A stretch of DNA of 45,874 nucleotides, taken from positions 1 through 45,874 of the forward strand of contig JAUVEN010000007.1 in the NCBI GenBank assembly GCA_030594815.1. Reading direction: 5' to 3'. The position numbers and the translations under genes were made by a program. Origin of the DNA: Gammaproteobacteria bacterium. GTDB taxonomy: Bacteria; Pseudomonadota; Gammaproteobacteria; UBA6429; Thiohalophilaceae. The notes under the pieces were generated by a model. The model ran no database searches. It was not told the origin of the DNA and was given only the letters and a program-made list of their open reading frames with translations. Shown here piece after piece: positions 1 through 7,719 of this stretch (its first letter is position 1; each line of letters begins with the position of its first letter).

Positions 1-807
1 CTCAATAGTGATATCAAGCGCCTTACAGGTCATTTCAACAAAATCGCGAACTCTTTCTGTTCTTCCTGTTGCAAATACATAGGTATCTGGTTTTTCTGCT
101 TGCAGTATCCGCCACATACATTCCACATAATCTTTGGCATAGCCCCAGTCACGCTTTGCATCCAGATTACCGAGCTCAATATGAGACAACTTTCCTAGTT
201 TTACTCGTGCAAGTCCGTCTGTAATTTTACGGGTCACAAACTCTAAGCCACGCAACGGCGACTCATGGTTAAATAAAATCCCACACGCGCCAAAAATATT
301 GTAACTCTCACGGTAATTGATCGTCATCCAGTGAGCATATACTTTAGCGATACCGTATGGACTACGAGGATAAAAAGGGGTTTTTTCTGTCTGCGGAATC
401 TCTTGCACTTCACCAAACATTTCAGAAGTCGATGCCTGATAAAATCGAATTTTTGGATCAACAATACGAATCGCTTCTAAAATATAAACGGGGCCAAGAC
501 CGGTAATATTCGCTGTTGCAATAGGTTGATCAAAAGAAACCGCGACAAAACTCTGTGCCGCAAGATTATAGAATTCATCTGGTTTTGCTTTTTCCAATAA
601 ACGGATATTAGAACCGAGATCGGTTAGGTCATATTCAACTAAATGTAAATTAGGGTTATTTTTTATTCCCAGCTCTTCAATGCGCCAAAAATTGATAGAT
701 GCAGTTCGACGATAGGTTCCGTATACAATGTAGCCTTTTTCTAATAAAAGCTCCGCTAAATAAGCACCATCCTGACCGGTTATACCTGTTATAACAGCTG
801 TTTTCAT
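1..807 (-). CDS. gmd: GDP-mannose 4,6-dehydratase (3' end outside window)
   Basis: Converts GDP-mannose to GDP-4-keto-6-deoxymannose, the precursor of fucose, rhamnose and related sugars of O-antigen or capsule. The 269 residues seen begin with a Rossmann nucleotide-binding loop (G8-x2-G11-x2-G14, in the context [14 protein letters not shown]). They continue through the [15 protein letters not shown] segment, the STSEMFGE active-site segment and the YxxxK pair (YGIAK) typical of short-chain dehydrogenase/epimerases. The reading frame is open to base 1, so roughly the last quarter of the usual ~340-370 residue protein lies outside the window. It is the second gene of a leftward pair, 45 bp after the DUF6165 gene. 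Family assignment is from direct reading of motifs; the exact sugar product is inferred. Confidence 0.93.
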   Translation of the reverse strand, partial: MKTAVITGITGQDGAYLAELLLEKGYIVYGTYRRTASINFWRIEELGIKNNPNLHLVEYDLTDLGSNIRLLEKAKPDEFYNLAAQSFVAVSFDQPIATANITGLGPVYILEAIRIVDPKIRFYQASTSEMFGEVQEIPQTEKTPFYPRSPYGIAKVYAHWMTINYRESYNIFGACGILFNHESPLRGLEFVTRKITDGLARVKLGKLSHIELGNLDAKRDWGYAKDYVECMWRILQAEKPDTYVFATGRTERVRDFVEMTCKALDITIE

Positions 808-852
808 GAGTTTTCTAATTCCTTAATATTTAATGCCGTTTATTGACTAAGA

Positions 853-1242
853 TTATACGTAATCAGCATAGGATTTTTCTTCTATAAGTTCAGAGCCAAG
901 CTTCAAATTAATCGTACGTTTAATTTCAGCTCGTTTATCATTCGAAAAATAAACTGAACGAGCTAGCTCAATAAATTCTTGATCAAATTCCTTAACCCGC
1001 TCTTTATCACGAATACCATCTTCTATATCCCAGATTTTTTCATTGATATCTTTCAATGCAGTAAACTCACTGGCAATATCAACCGATGATTTTTCATCTG
1101 ATTTCCATAAAGCATTTAATAAGTTTAATTCTTTATTTACATTGGATAATTTACTTTCATCGGTGATGCGTTCACTTTTGATCTGTAAAATGGTCATTTT
1201 ATCCAATAATTCGCCGTAAGCCAGTTCTACTTTAATAGTCAT
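853..1242 (-). CDS. DUF6165 family protein
   Basis: A 129-residue soluble protein with no signal peptide or membrane segment. Its N-terminus (VELAYGELLDKMTILQIKSERI) and the following helix of alternating charged residues match what I recall of the DUF6165 family, small proteins often found next to polysaccharide and glycosyltransferase genes. It is rich in Glu, Lys and Asp and looks all-helical, with several potential coiled-coil heptads. It sits 45 bp upstream of gmd on the same strand and is divergent from a GT9 glycosyltransferase, so a role tied to LPS or surface glycan synthesis is plausible. No catalytic motif is visible and no biochemical function is claimed. Confidence 0.75.
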   Translation of the reverse strand: MTIKVELAYGELLDKMTILQIKSERITDESKLSNVNKELNLLNALWKSDEKSSVDIASEFTALKDINEKIWDIEDGIRDKERVKEFDQEFIELARSVYFSNDKRAEIKRTINLKLGSELIEEKSYADYV

Positions 1243-1354
1243 AATTCTTCTATATATAGTTGTGTTAGTTTAAAATGAATTCTATCGGTAGCTTGATATT
1301 TGGGTCAAATATATCACCTATTCCTTATTATAACGTTAACCAACAAGATAAAAA

Positions 1355-2350
1355 ATGAAAATACTTGTAGTACGTATAGGCAGAGCCGGCGATATGGTGA
1401 TGATCACACCCGCACTGTCTGCTCTGATTAATAAATACCCTGGTGCCGAAATTACACTATTAACCAGTCCGGATGGACGACGAGTTTTAAAGGGGTTTCA
1501 TCCGCAAATAAAAAACGTTTGGCTGCTTGATCGTAAAAAATTATTCCCTTTTCTCCAACGTAGAAAAATCAACCTCAATATCAAAAACGCAGGCTTTCAG
1601 CATATTTATTGTTTTGAAACGAAATCAAGTTTTGAAAAACTTTTTCATGGTTCAACGGCACAATTACATGTTTTACAGAATATAGAACAGTCAGAAATTA
1701 ATTTTGCTGAACGTTGTTTAAAAATGGTCAACCCAGCATTGACTAAAAACCAATATCCTGTGTATTTACCTGTTCAGGACGATGCAAAACAACGAGCTCA
1801 AGGTATATTGCAGCAAGCAGGTATATCTGATGAAACCTTTTTAATTGGAATTCACCCTAGTTATAGCGGCTTGGGTAAAAAATTCGGCCGCAATAAAAAA
1901 TCATTACCTCATCGCAACTGGCCGATTTCACATTGGGGAGAACTATGCCGGCTAATCAAAAATTACGCCAAAGAAAATAATCTCAACATACAGATAATTA
2001 TAGATTTAATGCCTGATGAAAAAGAACTGGGCTTAAAAATTATTAAAGAAAGCCAAAACAGTGTTGAATTATTAACACCGGCACCTGATTTTGAGCGTTA
2101 TAAAGCAACGCTTGCACGCATGAATTTGCTTATTGTTCCCAATACCGGTCCAATGCATATTGGCGCTGCGGTCGGTACGAATATTGTTTCTTTATTTTCA
2201 ATACACAACCCAAAGGACTGCGCACCTTACACCAGTGAAAACAAGCTTGTCGTTTTACGTGCAGAAGATTGCCAACGCCCGGAACTGGGATTGGCAGCAA
2301 TCTCTGCAGAGGATGTTTTTCAAGCAAGTAAGGTATTCTTGCCTCACTGA
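1355..2350 (+). CDS. Glycosyltransferase family 9 (heptosyltransferase-like)
   Basis: GT9 enzymes such as WaaC, WaaF and WaaQ add heptose to the LPS inner core at the cytoplasmic face of the inner membrane. The 331-residue protein begins with the characteristic ILVVRIGRAGDMVMITPAL segment (the position of the family's GDxxxxxP pattern). Its C-terminal domain holds the donor-site segment NTGPMHIGAAVGTNIVSLF (about residues 263-281) and the SxHNPKDCAPY loop. The two halves correspond to the two Rossmann domains of GT-B enzymes. The gene is divergent from the DUF6165/gmd pair and convergent with rhlB. The acceptor sugar cannot be told from sequence. No strong Shine-Dalgarno is seen before the ATG. 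Confidence 0.85.
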   Translation: MKILVVRIGRAGDMVMITPALSALINKYPGAEITLLTSPDGRRVLKGFHPQIKNVWLLDRKKLFPFLQRRKINLNIKNAGFQHIYCFETKSSFEKLFHGSTAQLHVLQNIEQSEINFAERCLKMVNPALTKNQYPVYLPVQDDAKQRAQGILQQAGISDETFLIGIHPSYSGLGKKFGRNKKSLPHRNWPISHWGELCRLIKNYAKENNLNIQIIIDLMPDEKELGLKIIKESQNSVELLTPAPDFERYKATLARMNLLIVPNTGPMHIGAAVGTNIVSLFSIHNPKDCAPYTSENKLVVLRAEDCQRPELGLAAISAEDVFQASKVFLPH

Positions 2351-2422
2351 AAGCCAGGCCGCTTTATATTTTTATGATACAGGACTTGTCTACCACCCTT
2401 ACATCAACTGAAGAATTTAAGC

Positions 2423-3880
2423 TCAAGATATTAACTTATTTAAAAATGTTTTTATAAATCCTTGTTTTGGCTGTTCCAACGACTTAGGGGTATTTTTTTT
2501 CACTCCACTATCAGTATTTGGGCTCGCTTTTTTATCCTGATTCCGTTGACGATTAGGCTTCGCATGTTGCTTCTTTTGCTGCGGTTTATTTGTTTTCTTG
2601 TTTTTATGATGATGCGGTTTACCCGTTTTATGCTGCGATGTTGCTTTATGCGCATTTTTTTTCTGATGCGGCTTATGTTTACGCTCAATTCTTGCCGGCG
2701 CATTTGGCTTTACCAACATCTCATTTGTGATTCTTGATACTTCTATCTTATGCCCGATGTACTTTTCAATATCAGGCAGTGACATTGCATAATCTTCACA
2801 TGCAAAGTTAATTGCGACTCCACTTGCACCGGCACGACCTGTTCGACCAATACGGTGTACATAATCTTCTGCATCATTCGGTAAGTCAAAGTTAATAACT
2901 AAACTGACATCTTCAACATGCAAACCACGTGCAGCAACATCGGTCGCCACTAATGCACGGATTTTACCTGCGGTAAAATCTTCCACAATACGTAAACGTT
3001 TATTTTGCGGAACATCGCCTGATAGCATCGCACCATTGACGTCATTAGTTTTAAAGTAAGCATCAATACGTTCCGCAACGCGTTTAGTATTGATAAAAAT
3101 AATAATTTTTTGATCATCTCGACTATTGAGCAAGCCGAGTAGTAACGGCATTTTTTCATCCATCGCAGGATAATAAACGGTTTGGGTAACACGATCTGCT
3201 GTAACATTTTCAGACTTAATGATCACTTCTTGTGGATCATTCATATGATCGTAAGCTAACTCACTGACACGATGTGACAAGGTGGCTGAAAACAACATGC
3301 TTAATCGTTTATCCGCATCTGGCATACGACGTATTAAATATCGAATATCATCAATGAATCCCAAATCGAACATACGATCAGCTTCATCTAAGATTAAAAC
3401 CTGAATTTGTTTTAGGTCATATACACCCTGTTTGAAGTAATCAATGATTCGACCCGGTGTTCCGATCAATAAATCAACACCATCAATAATCGCTTGTTTT
3501 TGTGTGTCATAACCAGTGCCACCAAAGACAGCGACATGCTTTAAACCCGTATATTTACCGAGCATTTCTGCATCTTTATGAATTTGCACGGCAAGTTCAC
3601 GCGTCGGCGCAAGTATAATGCAACGAGGTTGATTCTTTTTTCTCGCTTCTGGCGCAGGATTCTTTGACAGGTGGACATAAGCCGCTAATAAAAAGGCAGC
3701 TGTTTTACCTGTGCCTGTTTGTGCCTGACCTGCAATATCTTTACCTTGCAATGCAACGGGTAATGACTCTGCTTGAATCGGTGTGCAATAAGAAAAGCCT
3801 GATTCTTCAACACCTTGCAGCACTTCTGCAGGCAAATCAAAGCTGGAAAATTTTGTTGTGGTTAAATGTTGTTCACTCAT
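2423..3880 (-). CDS. rhlB: DEAD-box ATP-dependent RNA helicase RhlB
   Basis: A DEAD-box helicase; in E. coli RhlB unwinds structured RNA for the degradosome. With the start at 3880 (MSEQHL) it has 485 residues. Motifs seen are the Q motif near residues 30-36, Walker A AQTGTGKT (53-60), PTREL, DEAD (165-168) and SAT (198-200), followed by the helicase C domain ending in the HRIGRTGRAGASG motif. The alternative start at 3907 would be TTG and adds nine residues without family support. The tail after about residue 395 is a Lys/His/Gln-rich low-complexity segment with many HK and KK steps, probably RNA- or partner-binding, ending in a short amphipathic GFIKTFLNKLIS. The divergent trxA-rho arrangement matches E. 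coli rhlB, which favours RhlB over RhlE. Confidence 0.92.
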   Translation of the reverse strand: MSEQHLTTTKFSSFDLPAEVLQGVEESGFSYCTPIQAESLPVALQGKDIAGQAQTGTGKTAAFLLAAYVHLSKNPAPEARKKNQPRCIILAPTRELAVQIHKDAEMLGKYTGLKHVAVFGGTGYDTQKQAIIDGVDLLIGTPGRIIDYFKQGVYDLKQIQVLILDEADRMFDLGFIDDIRYLIRRMPDADKRLSMLFSATLSHRVSELAYDHMNDPQEVIIKSENVTADRVTQTVYYPAMDEKMPLLLGLLNSRDDQKIIIFINTKRVAERIDAYFKTNDVNGAMLSGDVPQNKRLRIVEDFTAGKIRALVATDVAARGLHVEDVSLVINFDLPNDAEDYVHRIGRTGRAGASGVAINFACEDYAMSLPDIEKYIGHKIEVSRITNEMLVKPNAPARIERKHKPHQKKNAHKATSQHKTGKPHHHKNKKTNKPQQKKQHAKPNRQRNQDKKASPNTDSGVKKNTPKSLEQPKQGFIKTFLNKLIS

Positions 3881-4009
3881 GGCGCGTAGCATAACAGATC
3901 TTGTCAAGATTAGACTTGAAATAAACGCTCGCTTAGGCTCAAATGGAACTATAGATTTTTTTCAAAAACGACTACAATAAAAAAATAGAAAGTCATAGGA
4001 GACACTACA

Positions 4010-4336
4010 TTGAGCGACAAGATCGTATATGCCACAGATGACACCTTCGATGCCGAAGTTGTAAATGCAGAAGGACCTGTTTTAGTTGATTATTGGGCAG
4101 ACTGGTGTGGCCCTTGTAAAATGATTGCCCCTATTCTTGATGAGATTGCTGAAGAATATGCAGGCAAACTTAAAGTCACTAAATTAAACATTGATGAAAA
4201 TCCTGCGACACCACCTAAATTTGGTATTCGCGGTATTCCAACATTAATGATTTTCAAAAATGGTAACGTTGAAGCCACTAAAGTAGGCGCAGTTTCAAAA
4301 TCTCAGCTTGCTGCTTTCATCGACAGTAATCTGTAA
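4010..4336 (+). CDS. trxA: Thioredoxin 1
   Basis: General cytoplasmic protein-disulfide reductase and hydrogen donor for ribonucleotide reductase. The 108 residues match the size of E. coli TrxA. The redox site WCGPC has Cys33 and Cys36, and the cis-proline loop [14 protein letters not shown] is intact. The start is TTG: AGGAG at 3997-4001 lies 8 nt upstream, and no ATG occurs before the conserved core, so this rare start codon is well supported. The gene is divergent from rhlB and followed by its own intrinsic terminator before rho, so trxA and rho are neighbours but probably separate transcripts. Confidence 0.96.
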   Translation: MSDKIVYATDDTFDAEVVNAEGPVLVDYWADWCGPCKMIAPILDEIAEEYAGKLKVTKLNIDENPATPPKFGIRGIPTLMIFKNGNVEATKVGAVSKSQLAAFIDSNL

Positions 4337-4350
4337 AGCTAAATTCATTA

Positions 4351-4390
4351 ACGTCCAGTTCGCGAGTAGCCCTCAAAACTGGACGTTTTT
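4351..4390 (+). terminator. Intrinsic terminator of trxA
   Basis: A perfect 10-bp inverted repeat, ACGTCCAGTT at 4351-4360 and AACTGGACGT at 4377-4386, with a 16-nt loop, runs straight into a T tract to 4390. It begins 15 bp after the trxA stop codon. Confidence 0.85.
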
Positions 4391-4591
4391 AGATTTTAGT
4401 GCTAATGTTCGTAACATAATTAATTTCAAAACTATTTAATCATTTCGCTTCGTATACCAACGAGCTGAAAAATCTCAAAAAATTCAAAACAAACTTAAAA
4501 ACTCAGTACTTCCGTAGTTCCGCCTTCGCGCAATTCCGTGTCGTATCCGAATTAACAAAAACGTCCAAACAATCTAAAGAAACCCTCAAAA
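4391..4591 (+). promoter_or_regulatory. rho leader with C-rich, G-poor stretch
   Basis: The 200 bp between the trxA terminator and the rho ATG hold no ORF of note. From about 4501 to 4590 the RNA-like strand is strongly C over G (27 C and 12 G by my count). YC steps recur regularly, for example in TTCCGTAGTTCCGCC, and the last 35 nt hold only two G. C-rich, unstructured RNA of this kind is what Rho binds (rut sites). E. coli rho is autoregulated by Rho-dependent termination in its leader, so this may be the equivalent here. No convincing -35/-10 pair was identified. The assignment is inference from composition only. Confidence 0.4.
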
Positions 4592-5848
4592 ATGAATCTA
4601 TCTGAACTCAAAAAAAACCCCGTTCCTGAACTTATTAAAATTGCTTCTGGAATGGGTATCGACAGCCTCTCTCGCTCCCGCAAACAAGATATTATTTTTT
4701 CCATTCTGAAATCCCACGCCAAAAGCGGTGAGGATATATACGGAGACGGCGTATTAGAAATCTTACAAGATGGTTTTGGATTTTTACGATCGGCTGATAG
4801 CTCATACCTTGCAGGCCCCGATGACATTTATGTATCACCCAGCCAGATTCGACGTTTTAGCTTGCGCACAGGCGATACAGTAGCCGGAAAAATTCGCCCA
4901 CCTAAAGATGGTGAACGTTATTTTGCCTTACTCAAAGTTAACGAAATTAATTTTGATGCACCTGAAAATTCAAAACATAAAGTTTTGTTTGAGAACTTAA
5001 CACCGCTACATCCAACTGAACGCCTTCAACTGGAAGTGGGAAATGGCAGTAGCGAAGATATGACCGCACGTATTATCGACCTCACTGCTCCCATCGGGAA
5101 AGGCCAGCGAGGATTAATTGTTTCTCCGCCTAAAGCGGGTAAAACAATGATGCTGCACGATATTGCTCATGCCATCACTCACAATCATCCTGAATGTCAT
5201 TTAATCGTGTTACTGATTGATGAACGTCCGGAAGAAGTGACCGAAATGTCACGCTCAGTGCGTGGTGAAGTGGTTTCATCGACGTTTGATGAGCCCGCCA
5301 GTCGCCATGTTCAGGTTGCTGAAATGGTCATCGAAAAAGCTAAACGCCTGGTTGAACATAAAAAAGATGTTGTTATTCTACTTGATTCAATTACCCGTCT
5401 GGCCCGAGCTTATAACACCGTAATTCCTTCATCCGGTAAAGTACTCACCGGTGGTGTTGATGCTAACGCTTTACACCGTCCAAAACGTTTCTTTGGTGCT
5501 GCGCGTAACATTGAAGAGGGTGGCTCACTAACGATTCTCGCAACGGCTCTGGTTGAAACAGGTTCTCGTATGGATGACGTTATTTATGAAGAATTCAAAG
5601 GTACGGGTAACATGGAAATCCATCTGGATCGAAAGATGGCAGAAAAACGCCTCTATCCTGCAATTAATATCAATCGCTCCGGTACGCGTCGAGAAGAGTT
5701 ACTGACCAAACCTGATGAACTGCAAAAAATGTGGATCTTAAGAAAAGTGGTTCATGACATGGATGAAATTGCTTCCATGGAGTTTTTGCATGATCGCCTA
5801 AAAGCCACTAAAACCAATAATGAATTTTTTGATTCCATGAAGAAGTAG
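4592..5848 (+). CDS. rho: Transcription termination factor Rho
   Basis: Hexameric RNA-dependent ATPase that releases RNA polymerase from untranslated transcripts. The 418 residues are close to the 419 of E. coli Rho. Domain order: N-terminal helical domain, cold-shock-like RNA-binding domain ([10 protein letters not shown] near 60-69), then the RecA-like motor with Walker A SPPKAGKT at 178-185, Walker [16 protein letters not shown], and the Q/R-loop region ([20 protein letters not shown]). The C-terminus, through [18 protein letters not shown], is complete. The Shine-Dalgarno is weak (AAAGAAA-type). A strong hairpin terminator follows. Nothing suggests a divergent or inserted Rho. Confidence 0.97.
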   Translation: MNLSELKKNPVPELIKIASGMGIDSLSRSRKQDIIFSILKSHAKSGEDIYGDGVLEILQDGFGFLRSADSSYLAGPDDIYVSPSQIRRFSLRTGDTVAGKIRPPKDGERYFALLKVNEINFDAPENSKHKVLFENLTPLHPTERLQLEVGNGSSEDMTARIIDLTAPIGKGQRGLIVSPPKAGKTMMLHDIAHAITHNHPECHLIVLLIDERPEEVTEMSRSVRGEVVSSTFDEPASRHVQVAEMVIEKAKRLVEHKKDVVILLDSITRLARAYNTVIPSSGKVLTGGVDANALHRPKRFFGAARNIEEGGSLTILATALVETGSRMDDVIYEEFKGTGNMEIHLDRKMAEKRLYPAININRSGTRREELLTKPDELQKMWILRKVVHDMDEIASMEFLHDRLKATKTNNEFFDSMKK

Positions 5849-5895
5849 GAAAAATAAGCTCGAAATAAGTATTTAACAAATTTCTGGCTTGATGA

Positions 5896-5924
5896 GGGGG
5901 TAATGTTCAATTACCCCCTTTTTT
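5896..5924 (+). terminator. Intrinsic terminator of rho
   Basis: GGGGGTAA (5896-5903) pairs with TTACCCCC (5911-5918) across a 7-nt loop and is followed by six T. It starts about 50 bp past the rho stop. Confidence 0.88.
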
Positions 5925-5983
5925 ATGTCTAAGCGTAAATCTTCAACTTTTCCTGCCTTCTTAATAAGATAAATAATTAAGCT

Positions 5984-6020
5984 CATGTAATTTATACATA
6001 AATTGTATGTGTTTTTGACA
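5984..6020 (+). promoter_or_regulatory. Near-palindrome next to a consensus -35, upstream of the DUF3135 gene
   Basis: The rho to DUF3135 gap (5849-6149) holds the rho terminator and then AT-rich DNA. In it, CATGTAATTTAT (5984-5995) and ATAAATTGTATG (5998-6009) form an inverted repeat with two mismatches. A perfect TTGACA follows at 6015-6020. The matching -10 is poor (CATGCT at 17 bp spacing), so a factor-assisted promoter is possible. The gene start has a clear GTAGGAGAG ribosome site. Apart from these I see nothing in the gap. Confidence 0.35.
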
Positions 6021-6149
6021 AATCTTTATAAATCCAACATGCTAAATCACAATATAGAGAGAAATATGCCTTTTTAGCAGATTTACCGGCTCATAATGGC
6101 TAGGCTTACTATATTAAGTTGCTGTCAAATTATGTAGGAGAGTAGTCGA

Positions 6150-6500
6150 ATGTCAGGAGATTCAATAAGCAATATTGATTTTGAATACTGGTCTATTTTA
6201 GCTTCCACTGATCCACAGAAATTTGAACAGTTACGCCAGGACAAAATATCTGCTGTCATAGATAGAGCCACCAGCCAACGTCAACAACGGCTTCGCGGCT
6301 TACAATGGAAAATTGACAGAATCCGGGAACAACATAAAGATTCTGCTACAGCGGCTTGTCTCGCCATATCTGAACTCATGTGGGAAACCTTTGAACATCT
6401 CGCTGAATTACTCCGGGCCCAGTCAGAAAATGGCCTATCTGCTCCTACACCCGTATTCGAGGCAAACATCATCCCATTCCCCGTTAAACCTGATAGCTAA
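6150..6500 (+). CDS. DUF3135 domain-containing protein
   Basis: A 116-residue protein with no signal peptide. The FEYWSILASTDPQKFEQLRQ opening, the QQRLRGLQWKIDRIREQHKDS core and the helix with ACLAISELMWETFEHLAELL match the gammaproteobacterial DUF3135 family as I recall it: helical, arginine-rich and of unknown function. It stands alone between the rho terminator and the rpmE promoter. A good Shine-Dalgarno (GTAGGAGAG) precedes the ATG. Function is not known; the charged helices and absence of cysteines or catalytic motifs suggest a binding rather than an enzymatic role, which is only inference. Confidence 0.72.
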   Translation: MSGDSISNIDFEYWSILASTDPQKFEQLRQDKISAVIDRATSQRQQRLRGLQWKIDRIREQHKDSATAACLAISELMWETFEHLAELLRAQSENGLSAPTPVFEANIIPFPVKPDS

Positions 6501-6529
6501 ATATAAATACTGCTAATCACGATAAAAGC

Positions 6530-6558
6530 TTGCTGCGACACGGTCTTTTCCGTATGAT
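6530..6558 (+). promoter_or_regulatory. Predicted sigma-70 promoter of rpmE
   Basis: TTGCTG at 6530-6535 and TATGAT at 6553-6558 are separated by 17 bp. Transcription would start near 6565, leaving a leader of about 77 nt before rpmE. Confidence 0.6.
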
Positions 6559-6583
6559 CGCCCGTCCAATAATGTGCATGGTG

Positions 6584-6633
6584 CTGATTAGGTAAATCTT
6601 AATCAGAAAGCGATGCTCTGATTAATATAGAGG
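6584..6633 (+). promoter_or_regulatory. rpmE leader with three mutually exclusive hairpin boxes
   Basis: Box 1 CTGATTA (6584-6590), box 2 TTAATCAG (6599-6606) and box 3 CTGATTAA (6618-6625) are alternately complementary. Boxes 1 and 2 can form a 7-bp hairpin with a 9-nt loop. Boxes 2 and 3 can form an 8-bp hairpin with an 11-nt loop that ends three nucleotides before the Shine-Dalgarno AGAGG (6629-6633). The two structures cannot coexist, which is the geometry of a translational switch. E. coli rpmE is reported to be autogenously controlled by L31; whether this leader is the counterpart is inference. Confidence 0.5.
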
Positions 6634-6641
6634 TCTTTATA

Positions 6642-6845
6642 ATGAAAGCTGAAATCCATCCAGCATACGAAGAAATTACAGTAACGTGCAGTTGTGGCAG
6701 TGTTTTTAAAACTCGCTCAGCTAGCTGCAAAGATCAAACAATTGAAGTTTGCTCACAATGTCACCCGTTTTTCACTGGCAAACAAAAATTATTAGATACT
6801 GCAGGACGTGTCGACAAATTCAACCAGAAGTACGGCAAAAAATAA
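6642..6845 (+). CDS. rpmE: 50S ribosomal protein bL31 (zinc-binding type)
   Basis: Ribosomal protein of the large subunit that bridges to the small subunit. The 67 residues align along their whole length with E. coli L31 as I know it. All four zinc ligands are present at the same positions (Cys16, Cys18, Cys37, Cys40), so this is the C+ paralog used under zinc sufficiency rather than the zinc-independent one. The HPFFTGKQ motif is intact. An extra cysteine, Cys29, is also present. It has its own promoter, a structured leader and a terminator 44 bp past its stop, and so looks monocistronic. Confidence 0.97.
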   Translation: MKAEIHPAYEEITVTCSCGSVFKTRSASCKDQTIEVCSQCHPFFTGKQKLLDTAGRVDKFNQKYGKK

Positions 6846-6861
6846 TTTATTTATTTTTGTC

Positions 6862-7668
6862 ATGTCTGACAGTTCACATGTACACCAGAAAGCGTCCAAA
6901 TGGACGCTTTTTGTTTTTATAGCTTTATCAATTTGCCTTCCAACGATAGTAAGCGCTGATAATTGCGCAGCTCAACTTTTTCATGAAACAGTAAACGTCT
7001 CACATATTTATGATGGTGATACCATCCGCTTAACCGATGGACGTAAATTACGACTTATTGGCATTAACACGCCTGAGCGAGGTCGTGATGGTAATAAAGA
7101 CCAGCCTTTCTACCTTTCTGCAAAAAAACAACTTCAGCAAATTGTAAAAAATAACCAAAACCAACTAAAAATTGTTTTAGGCAAAGAAAAACACGACCGT
7201 TATAATCGTTTGCTTGCTCACGTTTTCACAATCAACAGTAAAAATATAAGCGCAACTTTACTCAGAAATGGACAAGGTTTTAGTATCGCTATTCCGCCTA
7301 ATATTCGATTTCTTAGCTGTTATAAAAATGCCGAAAAAGAAGCAAGGGATCATAAACGTGGTATCTGGAATCATCCATTTAGCAAAGTACTTACTGCTTC
7401 GTCTCTATCCAGATCAAACCTGGGCTTTCAACGGGTAACCGGTACAGTACAACGTGTCGGCGAGAGCCGTTCTTCTTTTTGGCTCAATCTTGATACAAGT
7501 TTTGCGATACGACTTCTGAAAAAAGATTTACCTTATTTTAATTTTGTACATCCAAAAATATTACTTCACCGTCATCTGACTGTTCGAGGTTGGGTATACA
7601 AAAAAAATAATGAATTCCGTATGACGGTACACCATCCAGCTTCATTACAAATACACCCTGCTGACTAA
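6862..7668 (+). CDS. Secreted thermonuclease (SNase) family protein
   Basis: Staphylococcal-nuclease-fold protein, probably a periplasmic or secreted Ca-dependent nuclease. The start at 6862 gives 268 residues with a signal peptide (hydrophobic TLFVFIALSICLPTIVSA after a Lys-containing n-region). The SNase core shows the metal and catalytic residues in order: IYDGDTIRL (Asp), RKLRLIGINTPE (Arg and Glu) and DRYNRLLAHVF (Arg). A C-terminal extension of about 90 residues (GTVQRVGE... VRGWVYKKNNEFRMTVHHP) resembles an added OB-like strand set. An upstream start at 6808 would overlap rpmE and is unlikely. No Shine-Dalgarno is seen before 6862, and the signal-peptide codons overlap the rpmE terminator. 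It lies directly before maeB. Confidence 0.82.
   Translation: MSDSSHVHQKASKWTLFVFIALSICLPTIVSADNCAAQLFHETVNVSHIYDGDTIRLTDGRKLRLIGINTPERGRDGNKDQPFYLSAKKQLQQIVKNNQNQLKIVLGKEKHDRYNRLLAHVFTINSKNISATLLRNGQGFSIAIPPNIRFLSCYKNAEKEARDHKRGIWNHPFSKVLTASSLSRSNLGFQRVTGTVQRVGESRSSFWLNLDTSFAIRLLKKDLPYFNFVHPKILLHRHLTVRGWVYKKNNEFRMTVHHPASLQIHPAD
6889..6918 (+). terminator. Intrinsic terminator of rpmE, inside the nuclease reading frame
   Basis: AAAGCGTCCA (6889-6898) and TGGACGCTTT (6901-6910) are perfect complements and run into TTTTTGTTTTT (6908-6918). The structure is a textbook Rho-independent terminator 44 bp after rpmE. It lies within the first codons of the downstream nuclease gene, about residues 10-19 of the signal peptide. 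Confidence 0.82.
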
Positions 7669-7719
7669 GAACTTATCTACTGTTACACTTTCGAACATAT
7701 TTAATTTAAAGGATTGGAC

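Noticed and set aside
2133-2411. Overlapping reading frame within the 3' part of the GT9 gene
   Set aside because: Alternate-frame translation of a well-supported gene, with no ribosome site or recognisable domain.
3881-3907. TTG start adding nine residues to rhlB
   Set aside because: The family N-terminus MSEQHLTxxKFSxF begins at 3880 and the extension has no ribosome site.
4552-4827. Antisense frame across the rho start
   Set aside because: It is the shadow of the rho N-terminus and leader, with no independent support.
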